Positions 24,925 to 33,471 of a stretch of 64,000 bases of DNA are shown here, piece after piece. Each line of letters starts with the position of its first letter. The stretch's first letter is position 1. The DNA lies in contig JANQNW010000003.1 in NCBI GenBank assembly GCA_028279375.1, positions 330,535 to 394,534 on the forward strand, given 5' to 3'. Position numbers and translations under genes: made by a program. This stretch comes from Phycisphaerales bacterium (GTDB lineage Bacteria; Planctomycetota; Phycisphaerae; Phycisphaerales; UBA1924). The notes under the pieces were generated by a model. The model saw only the letters and a list, made by a program, of their open reading frames with translations, was not told the DNA's origin and searched no databases.

Positions 24925-27915
24925 TTGAGTGGGAAGATGACGCCGACGATCTCCGCACCGAAGCGGGAGCCGCGTCACACTGATCTCGAACGAACACTTC
25001 GAGCGCATGTCGCCGGCGACATCCGATTCGAGCGGCATGATCGCATGCTCTATGCGACAGACGCTTCTCTCTACCAGGTGGAGCCGCGAGGCGTTGTAAT
25101 CCCGGAGACGATCGATGCAGCCGTCCGTGCGGCGGAGATATGCGCCCGCGCACAGGTGGCCGTCCTTCCCCGCGGCGGCGGCACGAGCCTCGCCGGACAG
25201 ACGGTAGGGAGCGCGGTCGTCATCGACTTCTCGAGATCCTGCACGGGTATCGGCGAACTCGACGTCAAGCGAAGATCGGTCCGAGTGGAGCCGGGCGTCA
25301 TCCTGAACCAACTGAATGACGAGCTTGAGCGTCGAGATTCAGGCCTTCTGTTCGGCCCGGATGTGGCGACTGCGTCGCATGCGAATATCGGAGGGATGAT
25401 CGGCAACAACTCCGCCGGCGCTCGATCGATTGTCTATGGACGAACTGTTGATCGACTGATCGGCGTGGAAGCGCTGCTGCTTCTCGGCCGCGGTGAGACT
25501 CATCGAGTGTCGTTCGAGCGCGGCGCTGCAACACGCGACCCAGTGATTCGAGCGATCTCGAGGCGCGTCATCGAGAACGTGCACTCGAATGCAACGCTCA
25601 TCCGAGAGAGATTCCCGAAGATCCTCCGACATGTCGACGGATACAACCTCGACCTGCTGCTCGATCAGATTGAGGCCCCTGGTGAGCCACTCGAGAACCT
25701 GAATCTCGCGTCGCTTGTGTGTGGCGGCGAGGGAACGCTTGCAATCACGCTCGGCGCCGAACTCGCCCTCGATCCCGCGCCAATCGCGCGTCACCTGAGC
25801 GTGCTGGTCTTCAACGACGTGTCCGAGGCTCTGCGGCATGTGGAGCCGATCCTGCGGACGAATCCATCGGCTGTCGAACTCGTCGATGATGTGATCCTGA
25901 GACTCGCACGGAGGAATCCAGAGCAGCGGGAGAATCTGCGCGCTCTGCCACTCGAGGACGCCACTGACTCGGCGGCGCTTCTCTATGTCGAGCATCAGGC
26001 GATCGAGAGTCTCGATGAGATCGACAGAGCGCACGATGAGCTTCGTCAGGTGGCGGCCGGGGTCGTTTCCAGACAACTCACGAAACCGGAGGACGCCGCG
26101 CGAGCGTGGAGTCTGCGGAGGGCAGGCGAGCCTCTTTTGCACGGCCTTCCAGGCCGGCGGAAGCCGCTCTCATTCGTGGAAGACACCGCCGTCAGCCCGG
26201 AGAGGCTGCCTGAGTTTGTCAGTCGATTTCGTGAGATTGTGCGCAGGCATGGAGCAGAGGCTGCATATTTCGCGCATGCGTCGGTCGGCTGCCTGCACAT
26301 TCGTCCGATGCTGAGCCTCGAGGATCCGCTCGATCGGGCGCGCGTTGTGCAGATCGCCGAGGAGATCTCGGATCTGGTCACTGAGTTCGACGGCGCCCTC
26401 TCCGGCGAGCACGGCGATGGCCGAGTGCGATCGCCGATGCTCTCGCGCTACTTCGGGCCGGAGTTGATGCGCGTGTTCCGCGATATCAAGTCGATCTTCG
26501 ATCCCGACAATCTGCTCAATCCAGGGAACATCGTGGGCGATGCGCCGCCCGCGTCGATCGTCGAACAAACGCGGGAATCGAGAGCGCCGAGTGCGTCGTT
26601 CCGCAATCTCGAGACGTACTTCGATTACGACGACCAGCATGATTTCCGCGGCGCCGTGTCCATGTGCAACGGCGCCGGCGTGTGTCGGAAGCGCTCCGGC
26701 GGCACGATGTGTCCGTCCTATCGAGCGACGCTGGACGAGAGACATTCAACGCGAGGCAGGGGCAATGCGCTTCGACTCGCAATCAGCGGCCAGTTCGAGC
26801 GCGAGAACGCTGCTGATCGGTGGAGGGATTCGGCGACGCAGGAGACGCTCGACCTCTGCCTCTCCTGCAAGGCCTGCGCGAGTGAGTGCCCAAGCAACGT
26901 GGACATCTCCAGGCTGAAGGCCGAGTATCTCGCGCAGGGATATCGATCCTCGGGCGGGGCGCCATGGCGCACTCGACTCCTTGGAAATGCGCGCCTGGCG
27001 CTGTCTCTTGGTTCGCGAGCTCCTGCCCTGGCGAATGCGCTCGCCGGGAGTCGAACCGGTCGACGCGTGATCAACAGGATGCTGGGATTGGCGCCGCAGC
27101 GGTCGCTGCCGCCGTTGTCGCGTTCGCTCATTCGCGAATGGGAGCCCGGGGCGCACAATCAGGCCTCGAGCGCGCCGACTGTCGCGCTGCTCGCGGACTG
27201 TTTCTGCACATTTAGTGAGACCAGCATCGGCCACGCGGCCGCCAATCTTCTCCAGAAGTTCGGCTACCGGGTCGAACTCGCCGATGTCGGGTGCTGCGCG
27301 AGACCCATGATCTCGCAGGGACTGCTCGAGGATGGGATTGCGACGGCGGAGCGAACTGCCCGTGCTCTCAGCTCGCGCCTGAGCGACGGTCGAATCTCGG
27401 CTGTTCTTGTGGCGGAGCCTTCGTGTCACTCCGCGATCGTGGATGATTGGCAGAAGCTCAGAATGTCTCTGTCACGAACGGAGCGCGCGGGCATCGCCGC
27501 CGCGACCTATCTCGTGGAGGATTTTCTGCAGGAGCGATGGGATCAGCATCCTCTGAGGCCGCCGGCGCCGTCGCAAGATGGCCCGGCGCCGCTGCTCGTG
27601 CATCGTCATTGCCATCAGAAGGCGTTGCTCAGCGCTGACTCGACGCTTGGCCTCTTGCGCCGCCTGGGTGGTGACAGCGTGCAGGAGATTCAGTCGGGCT
27701 GCTGCGGAATGGCAGGCGCCTTCGGCTACACTGAAGAGCACTTCGATCTCTCGAATCAAATCGCCGAGCTGGAGTTGGCGCCAGCTATTCGATCGGCGCC
27801 CGGCGGCGCGACAATCGTCGCGGGCGGCGCATCCTGCAGGCATCAGATTCGAGATCTGCTTGCAGTCGAGGCGCTGCATCCTGCGGAGGCGGCGCTCGCG
27901 CTATTGACAGGGTGA
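24925..27915 (+). CDS. FAD-linked oxidase / Fe-S oxidoreductase fusion (D-lactate or glycolate dehydrogenase type)
   Basis: A 996-residue fusion of a GlcD-like flavoprotein and a GlcF-like iron-sulfur protein. The FAD part includes PRGGGTSLAGQTVG, GGMIGNNSAGARS, the CGGEGTLAITLGAEL loop and SGEHGDGRVRSPML. Two iron-sulfur segments follow (CNGAGVCRK, then GGTMCPSY; CLSCKACASECPSNVDISR). Two CCG-type Cys-rich domains end it (GCCARPMISQ and SGCCGMAGAFGYTE). Such fusions oxidise D-lactate, D-2-hydroxyglutarate or glycolate and feed the respiratory chain; the substrate cannot be read from the sequence. The start may instead be the ATG four codons in. Confidence 0.9.
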   Translation: MSGKMTPTISAPKREPRHTDLERTLRAHVAGDIRFERHDRMLYATDASLYQVEPRGVVIPETIDAAVRAAEICARAQVAVLPRGGGTSLAGQTVGSAVVIDFSRSCTGIGELDVKRRSVRVEPGVILNQLNDELERRDSGLLFGPDVATASHANIGGMIGNNSAGARSIVYGRTVDRLIGVEALLLLGRGETHRVSFERGAATRDPVIRAISRRVIENVHSNATLIRERFPKILRHVDGYNLDLLLDQIEAPGEPLENLNLASLVCGGEGTLAITLGAELALDPAPIARHLSVLVFNDVSEALRHVEPILRTNPSAVELVDDVILRLARRNPEQRENLRALPLEDATDSAALLYVEHQAIESLDEIDRAHDELRQVAAGVVSRQLTKPEDAARAWSLRRAGEPLLHGLPGRRKPLSFVEDTAVSPERLPEFVSRFREIVRRHGAEAAYFAHASVGCLHIRPMLSLEDPLDRARVVQIAEEISDLVTEFDGALSGEHGDGRVRSPMLSRYFGPELMRVFRDIKSIFDPDNLLNPGNIVGDAPPASIVEQTRESRAPSASFRNLETYFDYDDQHDFRGAVSMCNGAGVCRKRSGGTMCPSYRATLDERHSTRGRGNALRLAISGQFERENAADRWRDSATQETLDLCLSCKACASECPSNVDISRLKAEYLAQGYRSSGGAPWRTRLLGNARLALSLGSRAPALANALAGSRTGRRVINRMLGLAPQRSLPPLSRSLIREWEPGAHNQASSAPTVALLADCFCTFSETSIGHAAANLLQKFGYRVELADVGCCARPMISQGLLEDGIATAERTARALSSRLSDGRISAVLVAEPSCHSAIVDDWQKLRMSLSRTERAGIAAATYLVEDFLQERWDQHPLRPPAPSQDGPAPLLVHRHCHQKALLSADSTLGLLRRLGGDSVQEIQSGCCGMAGAFGYTEEHFDLSNQIAELELAPAIRSAPGGATIVAGGASCRHQIRDLLAVEALHPAEAALALLTG

Positions 27916-27922
27916 ATTCACG

Positions 27923-29086
27923 ATGACAGACGTCGCAACCCGGCCACAGATCTTTGCAGGCATACCCGCGCATAATGCGACGGTCTACAGACGCATGCGT
28001 CTCAATGTGCATGACACAGCGGTGGTCATCGAGATTCCCGGTGAAGGCTCATACGTCATCCTGCGAGACATCGAGATGGACCGAGCCCGAAGTGTTGGGG
28101 CCGTTGATCACGTGCACTGTCCGAGCGACTTTGCTCCCTCAAGCGGACTCTCCGGAGATCGTGAGACCGCAAACGCGCAGGCCGCGGCACAGATGCTTCG
28201 GGAAAAGGGTGTCACCGAGATCTGGTCAGATCGATCGCTGCCGCTGCTTTATGCACACTTTCTGCGTGAAGGCGGCGTGCAGGTGCACTGCGATCCTGAG
28301 TTGGGTGTCCTGGAGCGAAGGGCGAAGAGTTCCGCCGAGGTCGAGGCCCTTCGAACTGTCCAGGGCATCACGGAAGAGGTCATGCGCATGGCGTGTGAGA
28401 CGATTGCCCGCTCAGAGGCAAGCGCGACGGGTGAGCTCATGCACGATGGCTCCCCGCTGACAAGCGAGCGCGTCAAGACCCTCATCAATCTCAGCCTGAT
28501 GGATCGAGGATGTGCGCCGTGCGAGTCGATCGTCGCCGGCGGGTCGCAGGGGGCCGATTGCCACCATCGCGGTGAAGGAACGCTTCGCACTGGGGAGCCG
28601 GTCATCATCGACATCTTCCCGCGAAGTGAACACTCGCTCTACTGCGGCGACTGCACACGGACCGTGGTTCATGGGGGTGAGGGGGCCATCTCACAGGAAC
28701 TGAGGCGTCTTTTCGAGACAGTCAGAGCGGCCAAAGCCGCGGCGACGCGGGCGACGCGCGCAGGCGTCACCGGTGAGCAAGTGCACGCTGCGACGTCGCG
28801 CGCGATTACTGACGCCGGATACCACATGGGCTTGCCGCCGGAGGGCGCCGCTGACGATTTCATAACAATGCCTCATGGCACGGGACACGGCATCGGACTG
28901 GATGTGCATGAGCCGCCGCTGCTGGACACCGGTGGGCCGGAACTCGTCGTCGGCGATGCGCTGACGATCGAACCTGGCTTGTACTGCAAGGCGTTCGGCG
29001 GCGTGCGCATCGAGGACATGGTGATCGTGACGGAGTCGGGTTGCGAGAATCTCAATACGCTGCCCGAAGGACTCGTCTGGGAGTGA
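27923..29086 (+). CDS. M24-family aminopeptidase (Xaa-Pro aminopeptidase type)
   Basis: A pita-bread metallopeptidase that removes N-terminal residues next to proline. The metal ligands are visible in order: Asp in VIIDIFPRS, Asp in YCGDCTRTV, His in HGTGHGIGLDVHE, Glu in LTIEPGLY and Glu in VRIEDMVIV. The N-terminal about 140 residues are a creatinase-type domain. Length 387 aa. It lies 7 bases after the FAD/Fe-S gene and 9 bases before murE, so it may be cotranscribed with both, but its substrate is not evident from context. Confidence 0.9.
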   Translation: MTDVATRPQIFAGIPAHNATVYRRMRLNVHDTAVVIEIPGEGSYVILRDIEMDRARSVGAVDHVHCPSDFAPSSGLSGDRETANAQAAAQMLREKGVTEIWSDRSLPLLYAHFLREGGVQVHCDPELGVLERRAKSSAEVEALRTVQGITEEVMRMACETIARSEASATGELMHDGSPLTSERVKTLINLSLMDRGCAPCESIVAGGSQGADCHHRGEGTLRTGEPVIIDIFPRSEHSLYCGDCTRTVVHGGEGAISQELRRLFETVRAAKAAATRATRAGVTGEQVHAATSRAITDAGYHMGLPPEGAADDFITMPHGTGHGIGLDVHEPPLLDTGGPELVVGDALTIEPGLYCKAFGGVRIEDMVIVTESGCENLNTLPEGLVWE

Positions 29087-29095
29087 CTCACCGCG

Positions 29096-30646
29096 ATGCC
29101 GGCGCCACGGGGGATTGACGAACTGATCGATGGACTTGGCTGTGCCTGGCTGAGCCGACACGATCCCGGCGCGCAGGTCACGGGCGTCGCTGACGACAGC
29201 AGGTTCGTTCAGCCAGGCGATCTCTTCGTCGCCAGGCGGGGCCCCTCGCAGGACGGTTCGACCTACATCAATGAGGCAGTCGCCGCCGGAGCTGCGGCCG
29301 TGCTGCTTGACGAACGCGCTGCAGCGCGATCTGGCGAGTTCGATGTGCCCGCGATCACGGCGCCAGATACTGCGCTGGCGCTCGCTCGAATCGCTGAACG
29401 GATCGCAGGTCATCCCTCAAGCTCGTTGAATCTCGTCGCTGTGACGGGGACGAACGGGAAATCAACGGTCGCCCACTTCGTGCGGGCGCTCCTCACGAGT
29501 CCGGAGGCGCCCTGTGGTCTGATTGGGACGATCGAGATCGACGATGGCGCCGAGAGCCGCCAAGCAAGCCTCACCACGCCCGGCGCTGTCGAGCTGAGCG
29601 CGATTCTCAGGAAAATGGTCGACCATCGCTGCGCGAGCGCCGTGGTCGAGGCGTCCAGCCACGCCATCGAGCAGCAGCGAACGGCGGGGCTCGACATCGA
29701 CGTGGCCGTATTCACGAACCTCAGCGGCGACCATCTCGACTACCACGGCGACATGGAGCGATACGCCGACGCGAAAGCCGGCCTCTTCTCAACCCTATCC
29801 TCGGACGCAAAGAGAATCGTGAACATCGATGATCACTGGGCGGAGCGCGTCGCCGGTGACTCGTGCGCCGGATTGATCAGTTGTTCGCTTACGGATCAGC
29901 ATGCCGACTTCCGTGTTGTCGACCTGAGGCTCTCGATGCATGGCATCGCGTGCGACCTGGTTCATTCCACTGGAACGCTCCGTATTGAGTCAAACCTCGT
30001 TGGTCGTCACAACGTGATGAACCTGATGCAGGCGATTGCCGTGGCCATTGAGTTCGGCGTGTCTCCAGAGGAGATTGAGGCGCGAGTGCGGGCTCTGACA
30101 CCGCCTCGAGGTCGACTGGAGCGTGTGCCAGTTGACGGATCATCCAATGAGGCCGAGACACCGATCGTGCTCGTGGACTACGCGCACACCGACGACGCTC
30201 TCCGGTCGACGATGACGGCGCTCCGGCGAGTCATGCCGAAGGAGTCTCGACTTATTGCCGTCTTCGGATGCGGTGGTGATCGCGATCGAACGAAACGGCC
30301 CCGGATGGGGGGGGTCGTGGCTGAGCTTGCCGACGTTGGCATGATCACGAGCGACAATCCCCGTTCAGAGTCGCCGGAGAAGATCATCGACGAGATCGAG
30401 CGCGGAATCCCGGCGGACACCGCGTGTCTGATTCGGAGAGAAGCGGACCGCGATCGAGCGATCACCCGGGCTCTGGAGGACGCACGCCCCGGAGATGTCG
30501 TATTGATCGCCGGCAAGGGGCACGAGGACTACCAACTCATCTCGGATGATCGAGGTGTGGTCGAGAAACGGCCGATGGATGATCGGCTGATGGCCGAGAA
30601 GGCGCTTGTCGCGTGGGTCGATCGGTCGCGGAGTTCGTGTCAGTGA
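29096..30646 (+). CDS. murE: UDP-MurNAc-tripeptide synthetase MurE (meso-DAP type)
   Basis: MurE adds the third amino acid to the peptidoglycan precursor UDP-MurNAc-L-Ala-D-Glu. The P-loop VTGTNGKSTVAHFVRALL, the middle-domain sequence VFTNLSGDHLDYHGDMERYA and the C-terminal ligase domain (VFGCGGDRDRTKRPRMGGVV) are clear. The DNPRSE motif (ITSDNPRSESPEKI) marks the meso-diaminopimelate-specific type. Its length of 516 aa is normal. murF starts inside its stop (GTGA), and mraY follows, so this is a small peptidoglycan operon. Confidence 0.96.
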   Translation: MPAPRGIDELIDGLGCAWLSRHDPGAQVTGVADDSRFVQPGDLFVARRGPSQDGSTYINEAVAAGAAAVLLDERAAARSGEFDVPAITAPDTALALARIAERIAGHPSSSLNLVAVTGTNGKSTVAHFVRALLTSPEAPCGLIGTIEIDDGAESRQASLTTPGAVELSAILRKMVDHRCASAVVEASSHAIEQQRTAGLDIDVAVFTNLSGDHLDYHGDMERYADAKAGLFSTLSSDAKRIVNIDDHWAERVAGDSCAGLISCSLTDQHADFRVVDLRLSMHGIACDLVHSTGTLRIESNLVGRHNVMNLMQAIAVAIEFGVSPEEIEARVRALTPPRGRLERVPVDGSSNEAETPIVLVDYAHTDDALRSTMTALRRVMPKESRLIAVFGCGGDRDRTKRPRMGGVVAELADVGMITSDNPRSESPEKIIDEIERGIPADTACLIRREADRDRAITRALEDARPGDVVLIAGKGHEDYQLISDDRGVVEKRPMDDRLMAEKALVAWVDRSRSSCQ

Positions 30647-32115
30647 AACGCTTGCCGCCCTCATTCTGGACACCTGAGTCACTTCGCGCCGCGACCGGCG
30701 GAGTCTGGCTCGCGCGCGGCGATCAGCGGCGCGGGCAACCGATGTGCGACTCGCTCGGGATCGACTCTCGAAACATCAAACGTGGGGCCGCATTCCTGGC
30801 GCTCCGTGGAGAGCGATTCGACGGCCACGACTTCCTGACGGAGGCCGCAGAAGCCGGCGCAGCGCTTCTCATCGTCGATGACGAGCGGAAAGTGCATGCA
30901 GTTCCTGAGCAGGCCAGCGTGCTACGCGTGGCTGACACAGGCGAAGCGCTGCTCAGTCTCGCTCGTGCTTTTCGTCGATCGCAGGACGCGCTGCGTGTCA
31001 TCGCGGTGACGGGAACGAACGGGAAGACGACAACCGCCGGTCTCATTCATTCGATTCTCTCACAGCGTCTTCGAGGAAGTGTGAGCCCGAAGAGCTTCAA
31101 CAATCGGGTCGGCGTGCCGCTCACGATTCTTGCGGCCAGACCGGGTGATCAATTCGTCGTGTGTGAAGTGGGCACCAACGCCCCGGGTGAGATCAGCGAG
31201 CTTGCCCGGACGATCGAACCCGATGTCGCGGTGATCACGAGCATCGGGCAGGGTCATCTCGAGGGACTCCGAACGCTGCAGGGAGTCGCCGACGAGAAGG
31301 CGTCTCTTCTGAGCTACCTGCGGCCCGGCGGCCTCGCAGTGGTGACGGCGGAATGTGATCTGATCGATGATCATCTGCGCACAGTCTCCAACGTGGTGAC
31401 CTTCGGAAGGAATGAGGGCGCCGATCTCCGGGTCACCGCGATCGATGAGCGCTTTGGGCCCGATGGTCGACCGATCATCTCGTTCCGGGTCAACGACCGC
31501 GCGGATTTCACGGCGCCCGTGCCAGGGAGTCACAACGCGCTGAATATCTGTGCCGCCATCGCGGTCGCGAGGAGATTCGGTCTCGAGCAGGACTCGATCG
31601 AAAGTGGACTCGCCCAGGCGTCGCTCCCGGATATGCGTCTCGCAGTGCAGCGCCTGGGGGGTGTAGCGCTCCTGAACGATGCCTACAACGCGAATCCGGA
31701 TTCCATGCGAGCGGCGCTGGAGTCCTTTGACGCGCTCTTCACCGGCGCCACACGGCGCGTGGTCATTCTCGGCGACATGCTCGAACTCGGGCTCGAAAGC
31801 GCCGGCGCCCACCGGGCGATCGGCGACATCCTTGTCGCAGGCGACGCCGCCGATCTTGTCATCGCTGTCGGTCACGAGATGCTCCATGCCGTCGAGCGTC
31901 TCGAGCGGAACTGGGAGCAGGAGCGATACCAGCTCTTCGGCAGTCTCACTGCGCAGACCGCCAGCCGGATCGCCGGTCTGATTGAGCCCGGGGACGCCGT
32001 GTTGATCAAGGGATCGCGCGGCATGGGCCTTGAACGCATCGCCGAGGCGATCGAGAGGCGATATCCCGCGGGGGCCTCCACGCAGAGCTCCCCGACCGGC
32101 GTTGCAGAGGCTTGA
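30643..32115 (+). CDS. murF: UDP-MurNAc-tripeptide-D-Ala-D-Ala ligase MurF
   Basis: MurF adds D-Ala-D-Ala to finish the peptidoglycan pentapeptide. The P-loop is VTGTNGKTTTAGLIHSIL. The family motifs NRVGVPLTILAA, CEVGTNAPGEI and LNDAYNANPDSMRAALESF are present. The reading frame is open further upstream, but a GTG at 30643 preceded by CGGAG gives a 4-base overlap with the murE stop and a protein of 490 residues, within the family range. Confidence 0.95.
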   Translation: MKRLPPSFWTPESLRAATGGVWLARGDQRRGQPMCDSLGIDSRNIKRGAAFLALRGERFDGHDFLTEAAEAGAALLIVDDERKVHAVPEQASVLRVADTGEALLSLARAFRRSQDALRVIAVTGTNGKTTTAGLIHSILSQRLRGSVSPKSFNNRVGVPLTILAARPGDQFVVCEVGTNAPGEISELARTIEPDVAVITSIGQGHLEGLRTLQGVADEKASLLSYLRPGGLAVVTAECDLIDDHLRTVSNVVTFGRNEGADLRVTAIDERFGPDGRPIISFRVNDRADFTAPVPGSHNALNICAAIAVARRFGLEQDSIESGLAQASLPDMRLAVQRLGGVALLNDAYNANPDSMRAALESFDALFTGATRRVVILGDMLELGLESAGAHRAIGDILVAGDAADLVIAVGHEMLHAVERLERNWEQERYQLFGSLTAQTASRIAGLIEPGDAVLIKGSRGMGLERIAEAIERRYPAGASTQSSPTGVAEA

Positions 32116-32204
32116 TCGCACAGCGGTCGATTGCCGGGTTGTGCCGGCAGGGTCCGATGGCCGATGAATGGGCAGGAATACGCCTGCTCTGACCTGCGAG
32201 ATCG

Positions 32205-33392
32205 ATGCTCCCACTTCTCCTGGAATTGACCCGAGGCTGGCTCTCCGAGAAGGGCCTCTACCGCTACGTCATGGTCTTCGACCAGCCGGAGTTTCGCATC
32301 ATTGCGGCCGGCCTCCTGTCGCTGCTGATCGTGCTGCTGTTCGGGAGACAGTTCATCCAGTGGCTTCGCGAGAAGAAGATCGGAGACGCCGCCCAGTTCG
32401 ACGTCGCCGCGCTCGAGGCGGCGATGGCCTCCAAAGCGAACACGCCAACCATGGGCGGCATGTTGATCGCGTCGGCGATTGCGATCTCGACCCTGCTCAT
32501 AGCCGATCTCTCGAACTTCTACATCCAGATGGGCCTCATCGTCCTCTTCTGGATGGCCATCCTCGGAGGCGTCGATGACTGGCTGAAGCTCACGGCGTCG
32601 AGCCGGCCCGGCGCCTCCAGACAGGGACTCTTCGCCTGGGAGAAGTTCGTCTTCCAGCTTGGGCTCGGCGTGCTCATCGGTTGGTTCGCATTCAACTACG
32701 CCGGGGGAGAGAACTCGTCCCGCCTCGGACACGTGGTCAATCTTCCGTTGCAGCGCACATACAACGACGCGCAGGGCCAGGTCTCCGAGTCGCTGATCTA
32801 CCTGGGTCGCGTTGGATTCATCATTCTCATGACGCTGATGATCGCGGGCATGTCGAACGCCGTGAATATCACCGACGGGATGGACGGCCTCGCGACCGGC
32901 GTCAGCGTGTCGGTATCGCTCGGTCTCGTCCTGCTCTGCGCAATCTCCGGCTGGCAGACCGCCGCCCAGTATCTGCTTGTGCCGTATGTCCCGTTCAGTG
33001 ATGAACTGGCGGTGCTCATCAGCGCGATGGCTGGCGCCTGTCTCGGGTTCCTTTGGTGGAACTGCGCCCCTGCAAGTGTCTTCATGGGAGACACCGGTTC
33101 TCTCTGCCTCGGCGGATTGATCGGATATATCGCCGTCGTAATCAGGCAGGAGTTCGTTGTCCTCGTGATGAGCGGCGTGCTTCTGCTTGAGATCGGCAGC
33201 GTCATCCTGCAAGTCGGCTGGTACAAGACATCAGCCCGTCTCTATGGTGAAGGGAGGCGCATTTTTCGTTGCGCTCCATTCCACTGGCACCTGCACATGG
33301 GCGGATGGAGCGAGCAGAAGATTGTCGCCAGGCTCTGGATTGTCTCGATCGTGCTTCTCGGCCTTGCGCTCGCGACGATCAAGCTCCGCTGA
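32205..33392 (+). CDS. mraY: Phospho-MurNAc-pentapeptide transferase MraY
   Basis: MraY moves phospho-MurNAc-pentapeptide onto undecaprenyl phosphate, making lipid I. It has about ten membrane helices and the family motifs NTPTMGGMLI, DDWLKL, a conserved NITDGMDGLATG and, near the C-terminus, FRCAPFHWHLHMGGWSEQKI (the HHH-type motif). The length of 395 aa is normal. The 89-base gap after murF holds two small hairpins without T-runs (for example TGCCGG at 32132-32137 with CCGGCA at 32144-32149). murD, ftsW and murG, common neighbours, are not in the window. Confidence 0.96.
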   Translation: MLPLLLELTRGWLSEKGLYRYVMVFDQPEFRIIAAGLLSLLIVLLFGRQFIQWLREKKIGDAAQFDVAALEAAMASKANTPTMGGMLIASAIAISTLLIADLSNFYIQMGLIVLFWMAILGGVDDWLKLTASSRPGASRQGLFAWEKFVFQLGLGVLIGWFAFNYAGGENSSRLGHVVNLPLQRTYNDAQGQVSESLIYLGRVGFIILMTLMIAGMSNAVNITDGMDGLATGVSVSVSLGLVLLCAISGWQTAAQYLLVPYVPFSDELAVLISAMAGACLGFLWWNCAPASVFMGDTGSLCLGGLIGYIAVVIRQEFVVLVMSGVLLLEIGSVILQVGWYKTSARLYGEGRRIFRCAPFHWHLHMGGWSEQKIVARLWIVSIVLLGLALATIKLR

Positions 33393-33441
33393 GCGCGATT
33401 CCTGCTCATCCGACATGCACAGGCCCCGGCGCCTACCATCC

Positions 33442-33460
33442 TCCTTCCTGTAGGGAAGGA
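33442..33460 (+). promoter_or_regulatory. Hairpin covering the ribosome-binding site of the MATE gene
   Basis: TCCTTCC (33442-33448) and GGAAGGA (33454-33460) form a perfect 7-base stem with a TGTAG loop. The right arm holds the only Shine-Dalgarno-like sequence before the GTG at 33472. Pairing would hide it, so translation of the transporter could be controlled by RNA folding. The GC-poor stem is weak, and it could also be chance. No ligand-binding domain is recognised. Confidence 0.35.
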
Positions 33461-33471
33461 ATCCGATCAGC

